Shown here in pieces: positions 9,256 through 18,329 of a stretch of 64,000 nt of DNA. Origin of the DNA: Peteryoungia rhizophila (GTDB lineage: Bacteria > Pseudomonadota > Alphaproteobacteria > Rhizobiales > Rhizobiaceae); contig NZ_STGT01000005.1 in the NCBI RefSeq assembly GCF_004912145.1, forward strand, positions 372,001 to 436,000, in the 5' to 3' direction. Made by a program: the position numbers and the translations under genes. The notes under the pieces are model-generated. The model was given only the letters and a program-made list of their open reading frames with translations. It had not been told where the DNA came from and did no database searches. Position 1 is the stretch's first letter, and each line of letters begins with the position of its first letter.

Positions 9256-10143
9256 TCACCGGGGTCGCGTCGGTTTTCGTTGCGCCGGAGGCATAAGCCG
9301 ACGCATTTGAACCATGGCCATGGGTGTCGAAAGACTTGAGGAATCGCTCTCCAGCGCGAGCTCGTCGCCCCCTCGCTTTGCGGTACGCGCGAGGATCTCG
9401 AAGACGCTCGCGGTCGCCGTCTGAAGCGCCTTTTCCTCGTCCATGCCATCAAGCAGGCGCGCAAGGAAGACAGCCGCGAGCAGATCGCCGAGTCCGTTCG
9501 GCGGATTGTCGATGAGCCTGTGTTCCGCAAGCAGTGCGGAGCGCCCGCTGAGCAGCAGATTGCCGGTGCCACCCGCCATCATCGGCACGGCCGAGGTAAC
9601 CAGCATGCGTTTCGGTCCGAGCGTCAGCGCCGCATCGATGATGGCCTGATTGCTCGAGAGTTCGACACCGCCAGCCAGCCATTGCAGTTCGTAGCGGTTG
9701 GGCGTAGCGATATCTGCCAGCGGGATCAGGTGGTCGCGGATCGCCGACGCGGTTTCCACGGGAACATACAGACCTCCAAGGTCCCCCATGACGGGATCGC
9801 AGACATAGATGAGATCGGGATTTTGTAGTCTAGCGGCGGTGACGAGACGCTCAACGGCGGCCGGCTGGCGTGGCGAGCCGAAGTAGCCTGACAAGATAGC
9901 CGAGACTTCACCGAGCCATGGAGCCCTGATCAGATCATCGATGGCATGGTCGAAGTCGTCATCGGAGAAGAGCAGACGCGTGGAAGGTCCATGGCCCGGA
10001 TGCCAGGGAAGGACGATGGTAGGCAGAGCCCAGACCGGATGGCCGAGAGTTTCCAGCGCGAAGACTGCCGCCCGGTTGCCCACCGATCCGCGAACGACAT
10101 GACTGGATATGACGATAACAGCACCATCGGATTTTCGGTTCAT
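9256..10143 (-). CDS. pdxY: Pyridoxal kinase PdxY
   Basis: Salvage kinase of the ribokinase/PfkB fold that phosphorylates pyridoxal to pyridoxal 5'-phosphate. Length 295 residues from the ATG at 10143. It shows ISSHVVRGSVGNRAAVFALE at the N-terminus, YVCDPVMGD in the middle, and the C-terminal anion hole and catalytic Asp in NGLGDLLAAVFLA. The frame is open 18 codons further to a TTG, which lacks a better ribosome site. It is divergent from the glutamate dehydrogenase gene. Confidence 0.9.
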   Translation of the reverse strand: MNRKSDGAVIVISSHVVRGSVGNRAAVFALETLGHPVWALPTIVLPWHPGHGPSTRLLFSDDDFDHAIDDLIRAPWLGEVSAILSGYFGSPRQPAAVERLVTAARLQNPDLIYVCDPVMGDLGGLYVPVETASAIRDHLIPLADIATPNRYELQWLAGGVELSSNQAIIDAALTLGPKRMLVTSAVPMMAGGTGNLLLSGRSALLAEHRLIDNPPNGLGDLLAAVFLARLLDGMDEEKALQTATASVFEILARTAKRGGDELALESDSSSLSTPMAMVQMRRLMPPAQRKPTRPR

Positions 10144-10277
10144 TTTACGCAATTCCGTACGGCAGACGGCCTTTCGGGCCGTATATTCCGGCTTCAAAGA
10201 TAAAATTTCTTGAGTTATCTGGTTTTGACCGCATATTTTTGCCTGCTTTTTTCATATGTCTGTTCCATACATACTTT

Positions 10278-10292
10278 CGCAAATCATTTGCG
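10278..10292. promoter_or_regulatory. Dyad CGCAAAT-C-ATTTGCG upstream of NAD-glutamate dehydrogenase
   Basis: A perfect 7-bp inverted repeat with a one-base centre, 38 bases before the gdh start, in the region shared with divergent pdxY. Its compact symmetry suggests an operator for a dimeric regulator. No regulator can be named from sequence alone. Confidence 0.4.
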
Positions 10293-10329
10293 CGACATTA
10301 CGCGAAACGCGCGAGCTTCGGAGGGGTAA

Positions 10330-13300
10330 ATGGGCAGGACTGGCATCACCAAGCGGGACGAACTTCTGACAAGGGCGGAGGAGACGGCACGCAGCCTCGG
10401 AGGGGAATTCATTGCCCCCGCCGTGATCTTCGGCAGGGCCAGCAACGACGATATCGACCGTTACGACGCAGCCATGCTCGCCCGGTCCGCTGCCAGGGCT
10501 GCCAGCGATATCGCGGGCTGGGACCGCCAGACACCACATATCCGGATCGAGACGACCGAAGGCGTGAACCCGCTCGGCACTTCCGTGAGCGTGTTGTCGA
10601 TCGTGGATCACAACAAGTCCTTCCTCTACGATTCGCTGATGGGTGAGGTCACCAGCCACTATCGCGACATCTATATGGCGGTGCATCCGATCCTCGCCGT
10701 GACCCCTCGCGGCGAGATCTCGCTGTCGAATCCTGACTCGGATCCGGAAGGTGCAATCAAGGTGAGCTATATTCAGCTCCATCTGGCGCCCCTGACTGCC
10801 GAACAATCTACCGATCTCATCCAGAGGCTCCAGCACGTCCTCCGCCAGGTCAAGATGGCCGCGACCGACTGGAAGCCGATGCTAAACCTGCTCGAGAGTG
10901 CTCTCTCGGAGCTACGCGACCTATCTGCCGGAAGAAACGAAACGGAGCGCGATGAGTCCGTCGCGTTTCTGGAATGGCTGCGCAACAACAACTTTACCTT
11001 CCTCGGCATGCGCGAATATGTCTATTCGGGCGACGGCGCCGAGGCGACCGTCGAGCGCGACAAGGGCAGCGGCCTCGGCATCCTCTCGGATCCGGATGTT
11101 CTGGTACTTCGCCAAGGACAAAACCATGTGACGACGACGCCAGAAATTCTCGCCTTCCTGCAGGGGCCGGATTTCCTCATCGTCACCAAGGCGAACGTCA
11201 AATCCGTCGTGCATCGCCGTGCCTATATGGATTATGTCGGCATCAAGCGCTTCGGTCCGAATGGCAAGGTCGTCGGTGAACTCCGCATCGTCGGACTATT
11301 CACGGCAACGGCCTATACGAGATCCGTCAATCAGATCCCGCTCCTGCGGGCGAAGGTCGAGAAGGTCGTCTCCTACTTCGATTTCGATCCGCGCAGCCAT
11401 TCTGGACGCATGCTGCAGAACACGCTGGAAAACTACCCTCGCGACGACCTCTTCCAGATCACGCCGGATCTTCTCGCGAAGTTCTGTGAACAGATCAACG
11501 ATCTGTCGGAACGGCCACGCGTTCGCGTCCTGCCGCGCATCGACCATTTCGACCGCTTCGTATCCCTGATCGTCTATGTGCCGCGCGAAGACTACAATTC
11601 CATGGTCCGCGAGAAGATCGGCCTCTATTTCCAGTCCGTCTACAATGGCCATGTTTCAGCTTTCTATCCGGCTTTCCCGGAAGGCGGCGTTGCACGTGTG
11701 CACATCATCATAGGCCGGCGCGAAGGCGCCACGCCGCAGATCCCCCAGGCTGCCCTTGAGGACGCCGTGCGCGAGATCACCGCCCGCTGGACCGACCGCT
11801 TTGCAGCGCTCGCCGGCGCCGGAGCACCCGCGCTCGACGTGGGGCAGGCTTTTCAGGAAGCCTTCACCCCCGAAGAAGCCGTCAGCGACCTGAAGCATAT
11901 CAAGGCCTGCATCGCAGGAGCACCGCTTTCGCTGGAATTCCATCAGGTGGCCGGCGAACATGGTCCGCTCCTCTACCTCAAGATCTTTCACGCCGGCGAC
12001 CATCTACCGCTCTCTCGCCGCGTGCCGCTCCTCGAAAACCTCGGCTTCCGCGTCATCAGCGAACGGACCTTCGACATCGACATCAACCAGTCCGGCGATG
12101 CCCATACGACCGTCGTTCTGCACGACATGGAATTGCAGACGCCCGACGGCGTGGCTTTCGACATCGCACGGCATGGCACCCAGGTGGAGGAGACCTTCAT
12201 CGCGGCTTTCACGGGCGCGGTCGACAACGATGCCTTCAATCGCCTGATCCTCGCAGCCGGCGTGAACGCCCGCGAGGCCTCGGTGCTCAGGGCCTATGCG
12301 GCCTATTTGCGCCAGGCCGGTGCGGTTTACTCTCTGACCTACATGGCAGAAACGCTGACGAAGCATCCAGCGGTCGCGGCCGATCTCGTCACCCTGTTCC
12401 GCAGTCGCTTTGACGTCGCCCTCACGGAGAAAGTTCGCAACAGCAGGCAAGCGGAGCTTCTGCAGGGTCTGGAAACCAAGCTGACGGACGTCAAGAGCCT
12501 CGACGAGGACCGCATCCTGCGTCGCTACATCAACGCGATCGAGGCGACGCTGCGCACCAACTTCTTCCAGAAGGGCTATCAGCAGGGCGAGCGACCCATG
12601 CTCGCCTTCAAGTTCGATCCACACAAGCTGGAGGGCCTTCCGGAACCGCGCCCCTTCCGCGAGATCTTCATCTACGGCGTCGAGGTCGAAGGCGTGCACC
12701 TTCGCTTCGGCAAGGTCGCCCGCGGCGGCTTGCGCTGGTCGGATCGCGCGCAGGATTACCGAACGGAAGTCCTCGGTCTGGTTAAAGCCCAGCAGGTGAA
12801 GAACGCCGTCATCGTGCCAGTTGGCGCCAAAGGCGGCTTCTTCCCGAAGCAATTGCCGCCGTCCACCAACCGTGAAGCCTGGTTTGCAGCCGGCACGGAG
12901 GCCTACAAGACCTATATCCGCACCCTGTTGTCGATCACCGACAACATCGTTGCCGGCGAAATCGTCCCCCCTTCCGACACCCTGCGGCCGGATGGAGATG
13001 ACCCCTATTTCGTTGTCGCGGCCGACAAGGGCACGGCCACCTTCTCCGACACCGCCAACGGCCTTGCGCAAGAAGCGGGTTTCTGGCTCGACGACGCCTT
13101 CGCTTCGGGTGGGTCCGCCGGTTACGACCACAAGAAGATGGGCATCACAGCGCGCGGCGCCTGGGAAACGGTCAAGCGGCATTTCCGCGAAATCGACACC
13201 GACATCCAGACCACGCCATTCACCGTGGCTGGCGTCGGTGACATGTCGGGTGACGTATTCGGCAACGGGATGCTGTTGTCGGAAAAGATCCGATTGATCG

Positions 13301-15117
13301 CAGCCTTCGACCACCGCGACATCTTCATCGATCCCAATCCGGATCCGGCCATCTCGTTTGCGGAGCGCAAGCGGATGTTCGACCTGCCCCGTTCCAGCTG
13401 GCAGGATTACGATCGATCCACCCTGTCACCGGGCGCCATGATCATCTCCCGCGCTGAAAAATCCGTGACGCTGACGCCGGAGGCCGCAGCTGCCATCGGC
13501 CTGAGTAGTGCAACCGCCACTCCGATGGACATCATCACGGCGATCCTGAAGGCGCCGATCGACCTTCTCTGGTTCGGTGGCATCGGTACCTACATCAAGG
13601 CCGCAGCAGAAACGGATGCGGAAGTCGGCGACCGCGCCAACGACGCGATCCGCATCAATGCGACCGATGTCCGTGCCAAGGTCATTGGCGAGGGCGCCAA
13701 TCTCGGTGTCACCCAGAAGGGTCGCATCGCCTATGCGCTGAATGGCGGTCGCTGCAATTCGGACGCGATCGACAACTCGGCGGGCGTGAACTCCTCCGAC
13801 GTCGAGGTCAACATCAAGGTCGCGCTGAGCCCTGCCATGCTGGAAGGTCGCCTGCCCCGCGAGAAGCGTAACGTCCTGCTGGCACAGATGACGGATGAAG
13901 TCGCTGATCTCGTCCTGCGCAACAACTATCTTCAGTCGCTGGCGATCTCACTGACGGAAGCCAAGGAGGCAGGCAATCGCGAGGAACTAAGCCGTCTGAT
14001 GGACTATCTCGAGGGCATGGGGCGCCTCAATCGCAAGGTCGAGATGCTTCCGGATGCCGCTGCCGTTGCCGAACGTTATGTGTCGGGCAAGTCCTTGACC
14101 CGGCCGGAAATTGGCGTGCTCCTCTCCTATGCAAAGATTGTCCTTTTCGACCAGTTGATCGAATCCGCGCTGCCGGATGATCCCTACTGCGAAACGACGC
14201 TTGCCAATTATTTCCCTGCCGCGATGCGTAAGACCTTCGGGGCGGATATCGACAGCCATCGCCTGCGCCGGGAAATCATCGCGACGGTGCTCGCCAACCA
14301 TGCGATCAACCGGGGTGGTCCGGGCTTTGTGGTTTCGGTCTGCGACGCAACCGGAAGCTCCCCGGACGAGGTGGTCAAGGCAGCACTCATAACCCGGGAT
14401 GCACTTGGCCTCACCACTCTCTGGGACAAGATCGACGCGCTCGACGCGAAGATCCCTGGACGGACCCAGAACAGGCTCTACGCGATCGTCTCCGTGGTCT
14501 ACTCTGCGATGACCAGGCTCCTGATCGATACCGGCCTCGCCAAGGGGGCTGTCAGCGACGCCGTCGCGCAACTGACAGCCGCGGTTGCTGCGGCAGGGCC
14601 GGTCTTCAAGAAGACGGTTCCAGCCCCGCTCCGGCAGCATTTCGACGACCAGATTTCAGAGCTCAAGGAGGCGGGAGTCCCGTCTGCCCTGGCCGGCGAA
14701 GTGGTCAACCTCCAGACCATGCAGCTCCTCCCGGAGATCCTGCAGATTGCGGAGAGGACGGGAGCCGATTTCGCAACAGCGATGCAAGGCTTCTTCGCCG
14801 TATCGGAGGCCTTCCGCATAGGCCGTATCATTGAGAATGCCGGCCGCATTCAGGCCACCGACCATTACGACAGCCTGGCGCTCACACGCAGCCTGGACCG
14901 CATCGGCCAGGCCCGCCGACAGATCGTCTGCGTGGCCCTGACCAGCCACGGCAACGACCCCCAACCCGTCCAGGCCTGGGTCGCCACTGACAAGACACGC
15001 GTCGAGCGCATCGGTAAGGAACTCGCATCGATCGTCGACAGCGGCGAACCGAGTATCTCCAAACTTGCGGTCGCCGCGGGCTTGCTCGGCGATCTTGCAC
15101 AAGACCACTTGAGGTGA
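10330..15117 (+). CDS. NAD-specific glutamate dehydrogenase, large (about 180 kDa) type
   Basis: Catabolic enzyme deaminating glutamate to 2-oxoglutarate with NAD. At 1,595 residues it matches the large GDH class first described in Streptomyces, Pseudomonas and Caulobacter. The N-terminal ~700 residues are the regulatory part with ACT-like segments; the catalytic core begins around residue 780 (FGKVARGGLRWSDRAQDY, then VKNAVIVPVGAKGGFFPK), followed by the nucleotide-binding half (GVGDMSGDVFGNGML, WFGGIGTYIK, GEGANLGVTQ). GGAGGGG precedes the ATG by a few bases. It is a single long frame with no sign of frameshift. Confidence 0.95.
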   Translation: MGRTGITKRDELLTRAEETARSLGGEFIAPAVIFGRASNDDIDRYDAAMLARSAARAASDIAGWDRQTPHIRIETTEGVNPLGTSVSVLSIVDHNKSFLYDSLMGEVTSHYRDIYMAVHPILAVTPRGEISLSNPDSDPEGAIKVSYIQLHLAPLTAEQSTDLIQRLQHVLRQVKMAATDWKPMLNLLESALSELRDLSAGRNETERDESVAFLEWLRNNNFTFLGMREYVYSGDGAEATVERDKGSGLGILSDPDVLVLRQGQNHVTTTPEILAFLQGPDFLIVTKANVKSVVHRRAYMDYVGIKRFGPNGKVVGELRIVGLFTATAYTRSVNQIPLLRAKVEKVVSYFDFDPRSHSGRMLQNTLENYPRDDLFQITPDLLAKFCEQINDLSERPRVRVLPRIDHFDRFVSLIVYVPREDYNSMVREKIGLYFQSVYNGHVSAFYPAFPEGGVARVHIIIGRREGATPQIPQAALEDAVREITARWTDRFAALAGAGAPALDVGQAFQEAFTPEEAVSDLKHIKACIAGAPLSLEFHQVAGEHGPLLYLKIFHAGDHLPLSRRVPLLENLGFRVISERTFDIDINQSGDAHTTVVLHDMELQTPDGVAFDIARHGTQVEETFIAAFTGAVDNDAFNRLILAAGVNAREASVLRAYAAYLRQAGAVYSLTYMAETLTKHPAVAADLVTLFRSRFDVALTEKVRNSRQAELLQGLETKLTDVKSLDEDRILRRYINAIEATLRTNFFQKGYQQGERPMLAFKFDPHKLEGLPEPRPFREIFIYGVEVEGVHLRFGKVARGGLRWSDRAQDYRTEVLGLVKAQQVKNAVIVPVGAKGGFFPKQLPPSTNREAWFAAGTEAYKTYIRTLLSITDNIVAGEIVPPSDTLRPDGDDPYFVVAADKGTATFSDTANGLAQEAGFWLDDAFASGGSAGYDHKKMGITARGAWETVKRHFREIDTDIQTTPFTVAGVGDMSGDVFGNGMLLSEKIRLIAAFDHRDIFIDPNPDPAISFAERKRMFDLPRSSWQDYDRSTLSPGAMIISRAEKSVTLTPEAAAAIGLSSATATPMDIITAILKAPIDLLWFGGIGTYIKAAAETDAEVGDRANDAIRINATDVRAKVIGEGANLGVTQKGRIAYALNGGRCNSDAIDNSAGVNSSDVEVNIKVALSPAMLEGRLPREKRNVLLAQMTDEVADLVLRNNYLQSLAISLTEAKEAGNREELSRLMDYLEGMGRLNRKVEMLPDAAAVAERYVSGKSLTRPEIGVLLSYAKIVLFDQLIESALPDDPYCETTLANYFPAAMRKTFGADIDSHRLRREIIATVLANHAINRGGPGFVVSVCDATGSSPDEVVKAALITRDALGLTTLWDKIDALDAKIPGRTQNRLYAIVSVVYSAMTRLLIDTGLAKGAVSDAVAQLTAAVAAAGPVFKKTVPAPLRQHFDDQISELKEAGVPSALAGEVVNLQTMQLLPEILQIAERTGADFATAMQGFFAVSEAFRIGRIIENAGRIQATDHYDSLALTRSLDRIGQARRQIVCVALTSHGNDPQPVQAWVATDKTRVERIGKELASIVDSGEPSISKLAVAAGLLGDLAQDHLR

Positions 15118-15153
15118 CACTGTCCCGGGCCTGAGAGCCTTTTGGGGGTGCGC

Positions 15154-16533
15154 GTGACGACAAGTGCAGACGTAAAATCCAGCCACGGCCGCATCGACAG
15201 AGGGGTCCGTGGCTGGATGTTTTTCGACTGGGCGGCCCAGCCTTTCTTCACTGTCGTAACGACCTTCATCTTCGGCCCCTATTTTGTCGCGCGCATGACC
15301 GATGATACTGTCAGCGCACAGACCGATTGGAGCAATGCGGCGACGATTTCCGGCGTCATCATCGCGCTGCTCGCGCCGATCCTCGGCTCGATCGCCGATG
15401 AATCGGGGGCTCGCAAGCCCTGGATCGCCTTCTTCGCCGTCATCAAGATTTTCTGCCTCGCCCTTCTCTGGACAGCCGCCCCGGGTTCATCCGTGGCGTT
15501 TGTGATGCTCTTGGTCATCCTTGCGAGTGTCGCGGCGGAATTCTCCATCGTCTTCAACGATTCGATGATGCCACGCCTCGTCAGCCAGCAGGATGTGGGC
15601 CGCGTCTCCAACATCGCCTGGGGACTCGGCTATATGGGCGGCATGATCGTGCTGATCTTTGTCGTTCTCTTCCTCGCGGGCAGCCCGACCACTGGCAAGA
15701 CCTTGATCGGCATTGATCCGCTTTTCGGGCTTGATGCCGCGGCCGGTGAGGACGCCCGTATCACGGGTCCCATCTCGGCAGTCTGGTATTTCCTCTTCAT
15801 CCTGCCGATGTTTCTGTTCACGCCCGATGCGGCAAAGGGAAAACCGCTCGGTTCGGCCATCCGTTCCGGCCTTCGCGAGATCCGGTCAACTCTGGGCGAA
15901 CTCCGCCATCGGACAAACATTCTGCGTTTTTTGATTGCTCGGATGATCTACCAGGATGGGGTCAATGGTCTTCTCGTGCTGGGAGGCGTTTTTGCGGCTG
16001 CCATGTTCGGCTGGTCCACCATGGAAATCGGAATCTACGGCATCATCCTGAATGTCGTGGCGATCTTTGGCTGTCTCGTTGCAGGCAGAGTGGACCGGGC
16101 GCTCGGCTCCAAGGTCGTCGTTCTGGTGGCCCTCAGCCTGCTCATTCTCGCAACCTTCGGGATCATCTCGACCGGCGTCGATTTCACACTCTTCGGACTG
16201 GTGAGCTTGCCCATTTCCGGAACGGATGGTCTCTTCGCCACGCCTGCCGAAAAGGCCTACATCCTATATGGCCTCCTGATTGGTGTGTCCTTCGGACCCG
16301 TTCAAGCCTCATCCCGTTCCTATCTCGCGCGAAGCGTCGAGCTCCATGAGGCAGGCCGCTATTTCGGCATCTATTCCCTGTCGGGGCGAGCCACCAGCTT
16401 CCTCGCCACGCTATCCTTCTCGGTCGTCACAGCATGGTCCGGCTCGGCGCGCGCGGGTATGGCAACACTTTTGATCTTCCTGGTCGGAGGTCTGATCATG
16501 CTTTGGCAGACGAGCTATCCGGCGAAGGATTGA
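15154..16533 (+). CDS. MFS transporter, UMF1/Atg22-like family
   Basis: Integral membrane transporter of about 460 residues with roughly 11-12 hydrophobic segments. The opening GVRGWMFFDWAAQPFFTVVTTFIFGPYF is characteristic of the UMF1 family (relatives of yeast Atg22). Bacterial substrates are unknown. The start is uncertain: TTG 15142, GTG 15148 and GTG 15154 are in frame, and the GGGGG at 15144-15148 best suits the GTG at 15154. It follows gdh by 36 bases on the same strand and may be co-transcribed. Confidence 0.85.
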   Translation: MTTSADVKSSHGRIDRGVRGWMFFDWAAQPFFTVVTTFIFGPYFVARMTDDTVSAQTDWSNAATISGVIIALLAPILGSIADESGARKPWIAFFAVIKIFCLALLWTAAPGSSVAFVMLLVILASVAAEFSIVFNDSMMPRLVSQQDVGRVSNIAWGLGYMGGMIVLIFVVLFLAGSPTTGKTLIGIDPLFGLDAAAGEDARITGPISAVWYFLFILPMFLFTPDAAKGKPLGSAIRSGLREIRSTLGELRHRTNILRFLIARMIYQDGVNGLLVLGGVFAAAMFGWSTMEIGIYGIILNVVAIFGCLVAGRVDRALGSKVVVLVALSLLILATFGIISTGVDFTLFGLVSLPISGTDGLFATPAEKAYILYGLLIGVSFGPVQASSRSYLARSVELHEAGRYFGIYSLSGRATSFLATLSFSVVTAWSGSARAGMATLLIFLVGGLIMLWQTSYPAKD

Positions 16534-16557
16534 TAAGACTTTGACCTGTTGAACGAG

Positions 16558-16590
16558 AAGGGCCGGCGGATCGCTCCACCGGCCCTTTTT
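16558..16590. terminator. Bidirectional terminator between UMF1 transporter and purH
   Basis: AAGGGCCGG and CCGGCCCTT pair across a 12-base loop and a T run follows on the plus strand, an A run on the other side. The flanking genes converge. Confidence 0.75.
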
Positions 16591-16609
16591 CAGTTCTCCT
16601 GGATGCCGC

Positions 16610-18226
16610 TCAGTGGCGGAAATGGCGAACGGCTGTAAAGACCATGGCGACGCCATGCTCGTCAGCAGCAGCGATGACCTCTTCATCGCGCATCGAGCCG
16701 CCCGGCTGGATAACGGCGGTGGCGCCGGCTGCGATGGCGGCCAGCAGACCGTCCGCGAAGGGATAGAAGGCTTCCGAAGCCACCGCAGATCCCTTCGTCA
16801 GCGGGACGGACAGTCCGAGTGCCCTTGCGGCATCCTCGGCCTTTAGAGCTGCGATGCGGGCCGAGTCGACGCGGCTCATCTGGCCGGCACCGATACCGGC
16901 TGTCTGGCCGTCCTTCGCATAGATCACCGCATTCGACTTCACATGCTTGGCGATCTTGAAGGCAAATTTCATGTCTTCGAGTTCGGTCCCCGTTGGTGCC
17001 CGCCTGGTCACGACCTTCAGGTCGAGATCTTCGACCATGACATTGTCGCGGCTCTGCACGAGCAGGCCGCCGGAAACCGTCTTGGCCATGATGCCACGCG
17101 AGCGGGGATCAGGCAGGGCGCCTGTCGTCAAAAGTCGCAGGTTCGGCTTGGCAGCGATGATGGCCTTGGCTTCATCCGTCACCTGCGGCGCGATGATGAC
17201 TTCAGTAAAGAGCTTGACGATTTCCTGGGCCGTTTCGGCGTCGAGGATCTGGTTCAGGGCGATGATACCCCCGAATGCCGAGGTGCTGTCGCAGGCAAGT
17301 GCACGCTTGTAGGCTTCGACGAGGCTGTCACCAGTTGCAACGCCGCAAGGGTTGGCATGCTTGATGATTGCGCAGGCCGGGCCATTCTCCGGCGGGAATT
17401 CGGCAACGAGTTCGAAAGCGGCATCGGTGTCGTTGATGTTGTTGTAAGAGAGCTGCTTGCCCTGGAGCAGGGTAGCGGTCGCAACACCCGGACGGTTGTC
17501 TCCATTGACGTAGAAACCGGCGCTCTGATGCGGGTTCTCGCCATAGCGCATCTTTTCCTTCAGGACACCGCCGACGACGCGGTAAGCCGGCATCTCGATC
17601 TCGAGCGCCTCGGCAAACCAGTTCGAGATCGCCGCATCATAGGCAGCCGTGCGCGCATAGGCCTTCGCGGCCAGTCGCTGGCGCAGAGAATAGGTCGTCT
17701 GACCGTCGTTTTCGGCAAGTGCTGCAATGACATCAGAATAGTCGGCCGCATCCGTGACGACGGTGACATAGGCATGGTTCTTCGCCGAAGCGCGGATCAT
17801 GGCAGGGCCACCAATGTCGATGTTCTCCACCGTCGTCGGGTAATCGCCACCAGCAGCGCGAACCTGCTCGAACGGGTAGAGGTTGATGACCGAGAGGTCG
17901 ATGGCTTCGATCCCGTGGGCCTTCATCGCCTCGACATGGTCGGCATCGTCACGGATGGAGAGAAGACCACCATGGACGAGCGGATGAAGGGTTTTGACGC
18001 GCCCATCCATGATTTCCGGAAAACCGGTAATTTCGGAGACGTCGGTGACCGGCAGGCCAGCTGCTGCCAGAGCCTTATGCGTGCCACCGGTCGACAGCAG
18101 GCGGACACCACGTTCATGCAGGGCCTTCGCGAATTCGACGATGCCGGTCTTGTCGGACACCGAGAGAAGTGCGGTACGAACACGCACGAGGTCGGGGGCG
18201 GGGATCTTCTTCGATACGACGGCCAT
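16610..18226 (-). CDS. purH: Bifunctional AICAR formyltransferase / IMP cyclohydrolase PurH
   Basis: Catalyses the last two steps of purine synthesis: formylation of AICAR by 10-formyl-THF and closure to IMP. Length 538 residues. The N-terminal ~200 residues form the MGS-like cyclohydrolase ([28 protein letters not shown] split over the start; [14 protein letters not shown]), and the rest is the transformylase with the Lys-His pair in [12 protein letters not shown]. The ATG at 18226 has GGAG about nine bases upstream. It is the last gene of a minus-strand run after rsmB and the heparinase-like gene, but a 103-base gap separates it. Confidence 0.97.
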   Translation of the reverse strand: MAVVSKKIPAPDLVRVRTALLSVSDKTGIVEFAKALHERGVRLLSTGGTHKALAAAGLPVTDVSEITGFPEIMDGRVKTLHPLVHGGLLSIRDDADHVEAMKAHGIEAIDLSVINLYPFEQVRAAGGDYPTTVENIDIGGPAMIRASAKNHAYVTVVTDAADYSDVIAALAENDGQTTYSLRQRLAAKAYARTAAYDAAISNWFAEALEIEMPAYRVVGGVLKEKMRYGENPHQSAGFYVNGDNRPGVATATLLQGKQLSYNNINDTDAAFELVAEFPPENGPACAIIKHANPCGVATGDSLVEAYKRALACDSTSAFGGIIALNQILDAETAQEIVKLFTEVIIAPQVTDEAKAIIAAKPNLRLLTTGALPDPRSRGIMAKTVSGGLLVQSRDNVMVEDLDLKVVTRRAPTGTELEDMKFAFKIAKHVKSNAVIYAKDGQTAGIGAGQMSRVDSARIAALKAEDAARALGLSVPLTKGSAVASEAFYPFADGLLAAIAAGATAVIQPGGSMRDEEVIAAADEHGVAMVFTAVRHFRH

Positions 18227-18329
18227 GGTTCACACTCCGAGCTGGCAGGCGCCCGGAAAAAGCGGCAGCGGGCGCGATGCCGCCGCCTAGCACAGCTTCA
18301 TGCCCGATGAAACCGCAAGATCACCGGGT

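Noticed and set aside
12004..13314. Long open frame antisense to the glutamate dehydrogenase gene
   Set aside because: It mirrors the codon bias of the real gene at high GC, has no family match in its residues and no ribosome site; similar shadows occur opposite many genes here.
16943..18310. 455-codon open frame antisense to purH
   Set aside because: Complete overlap with purH and no recognisable domain.
18227..18329. Possible ZTP riboswitch in front of purH
   Set aside because: The conserved core elements of the pfl/ZTP motif, including the CCGCCUGGGCA-type stretch, were not found; a GC-rich pairing is present but not diagnostic.
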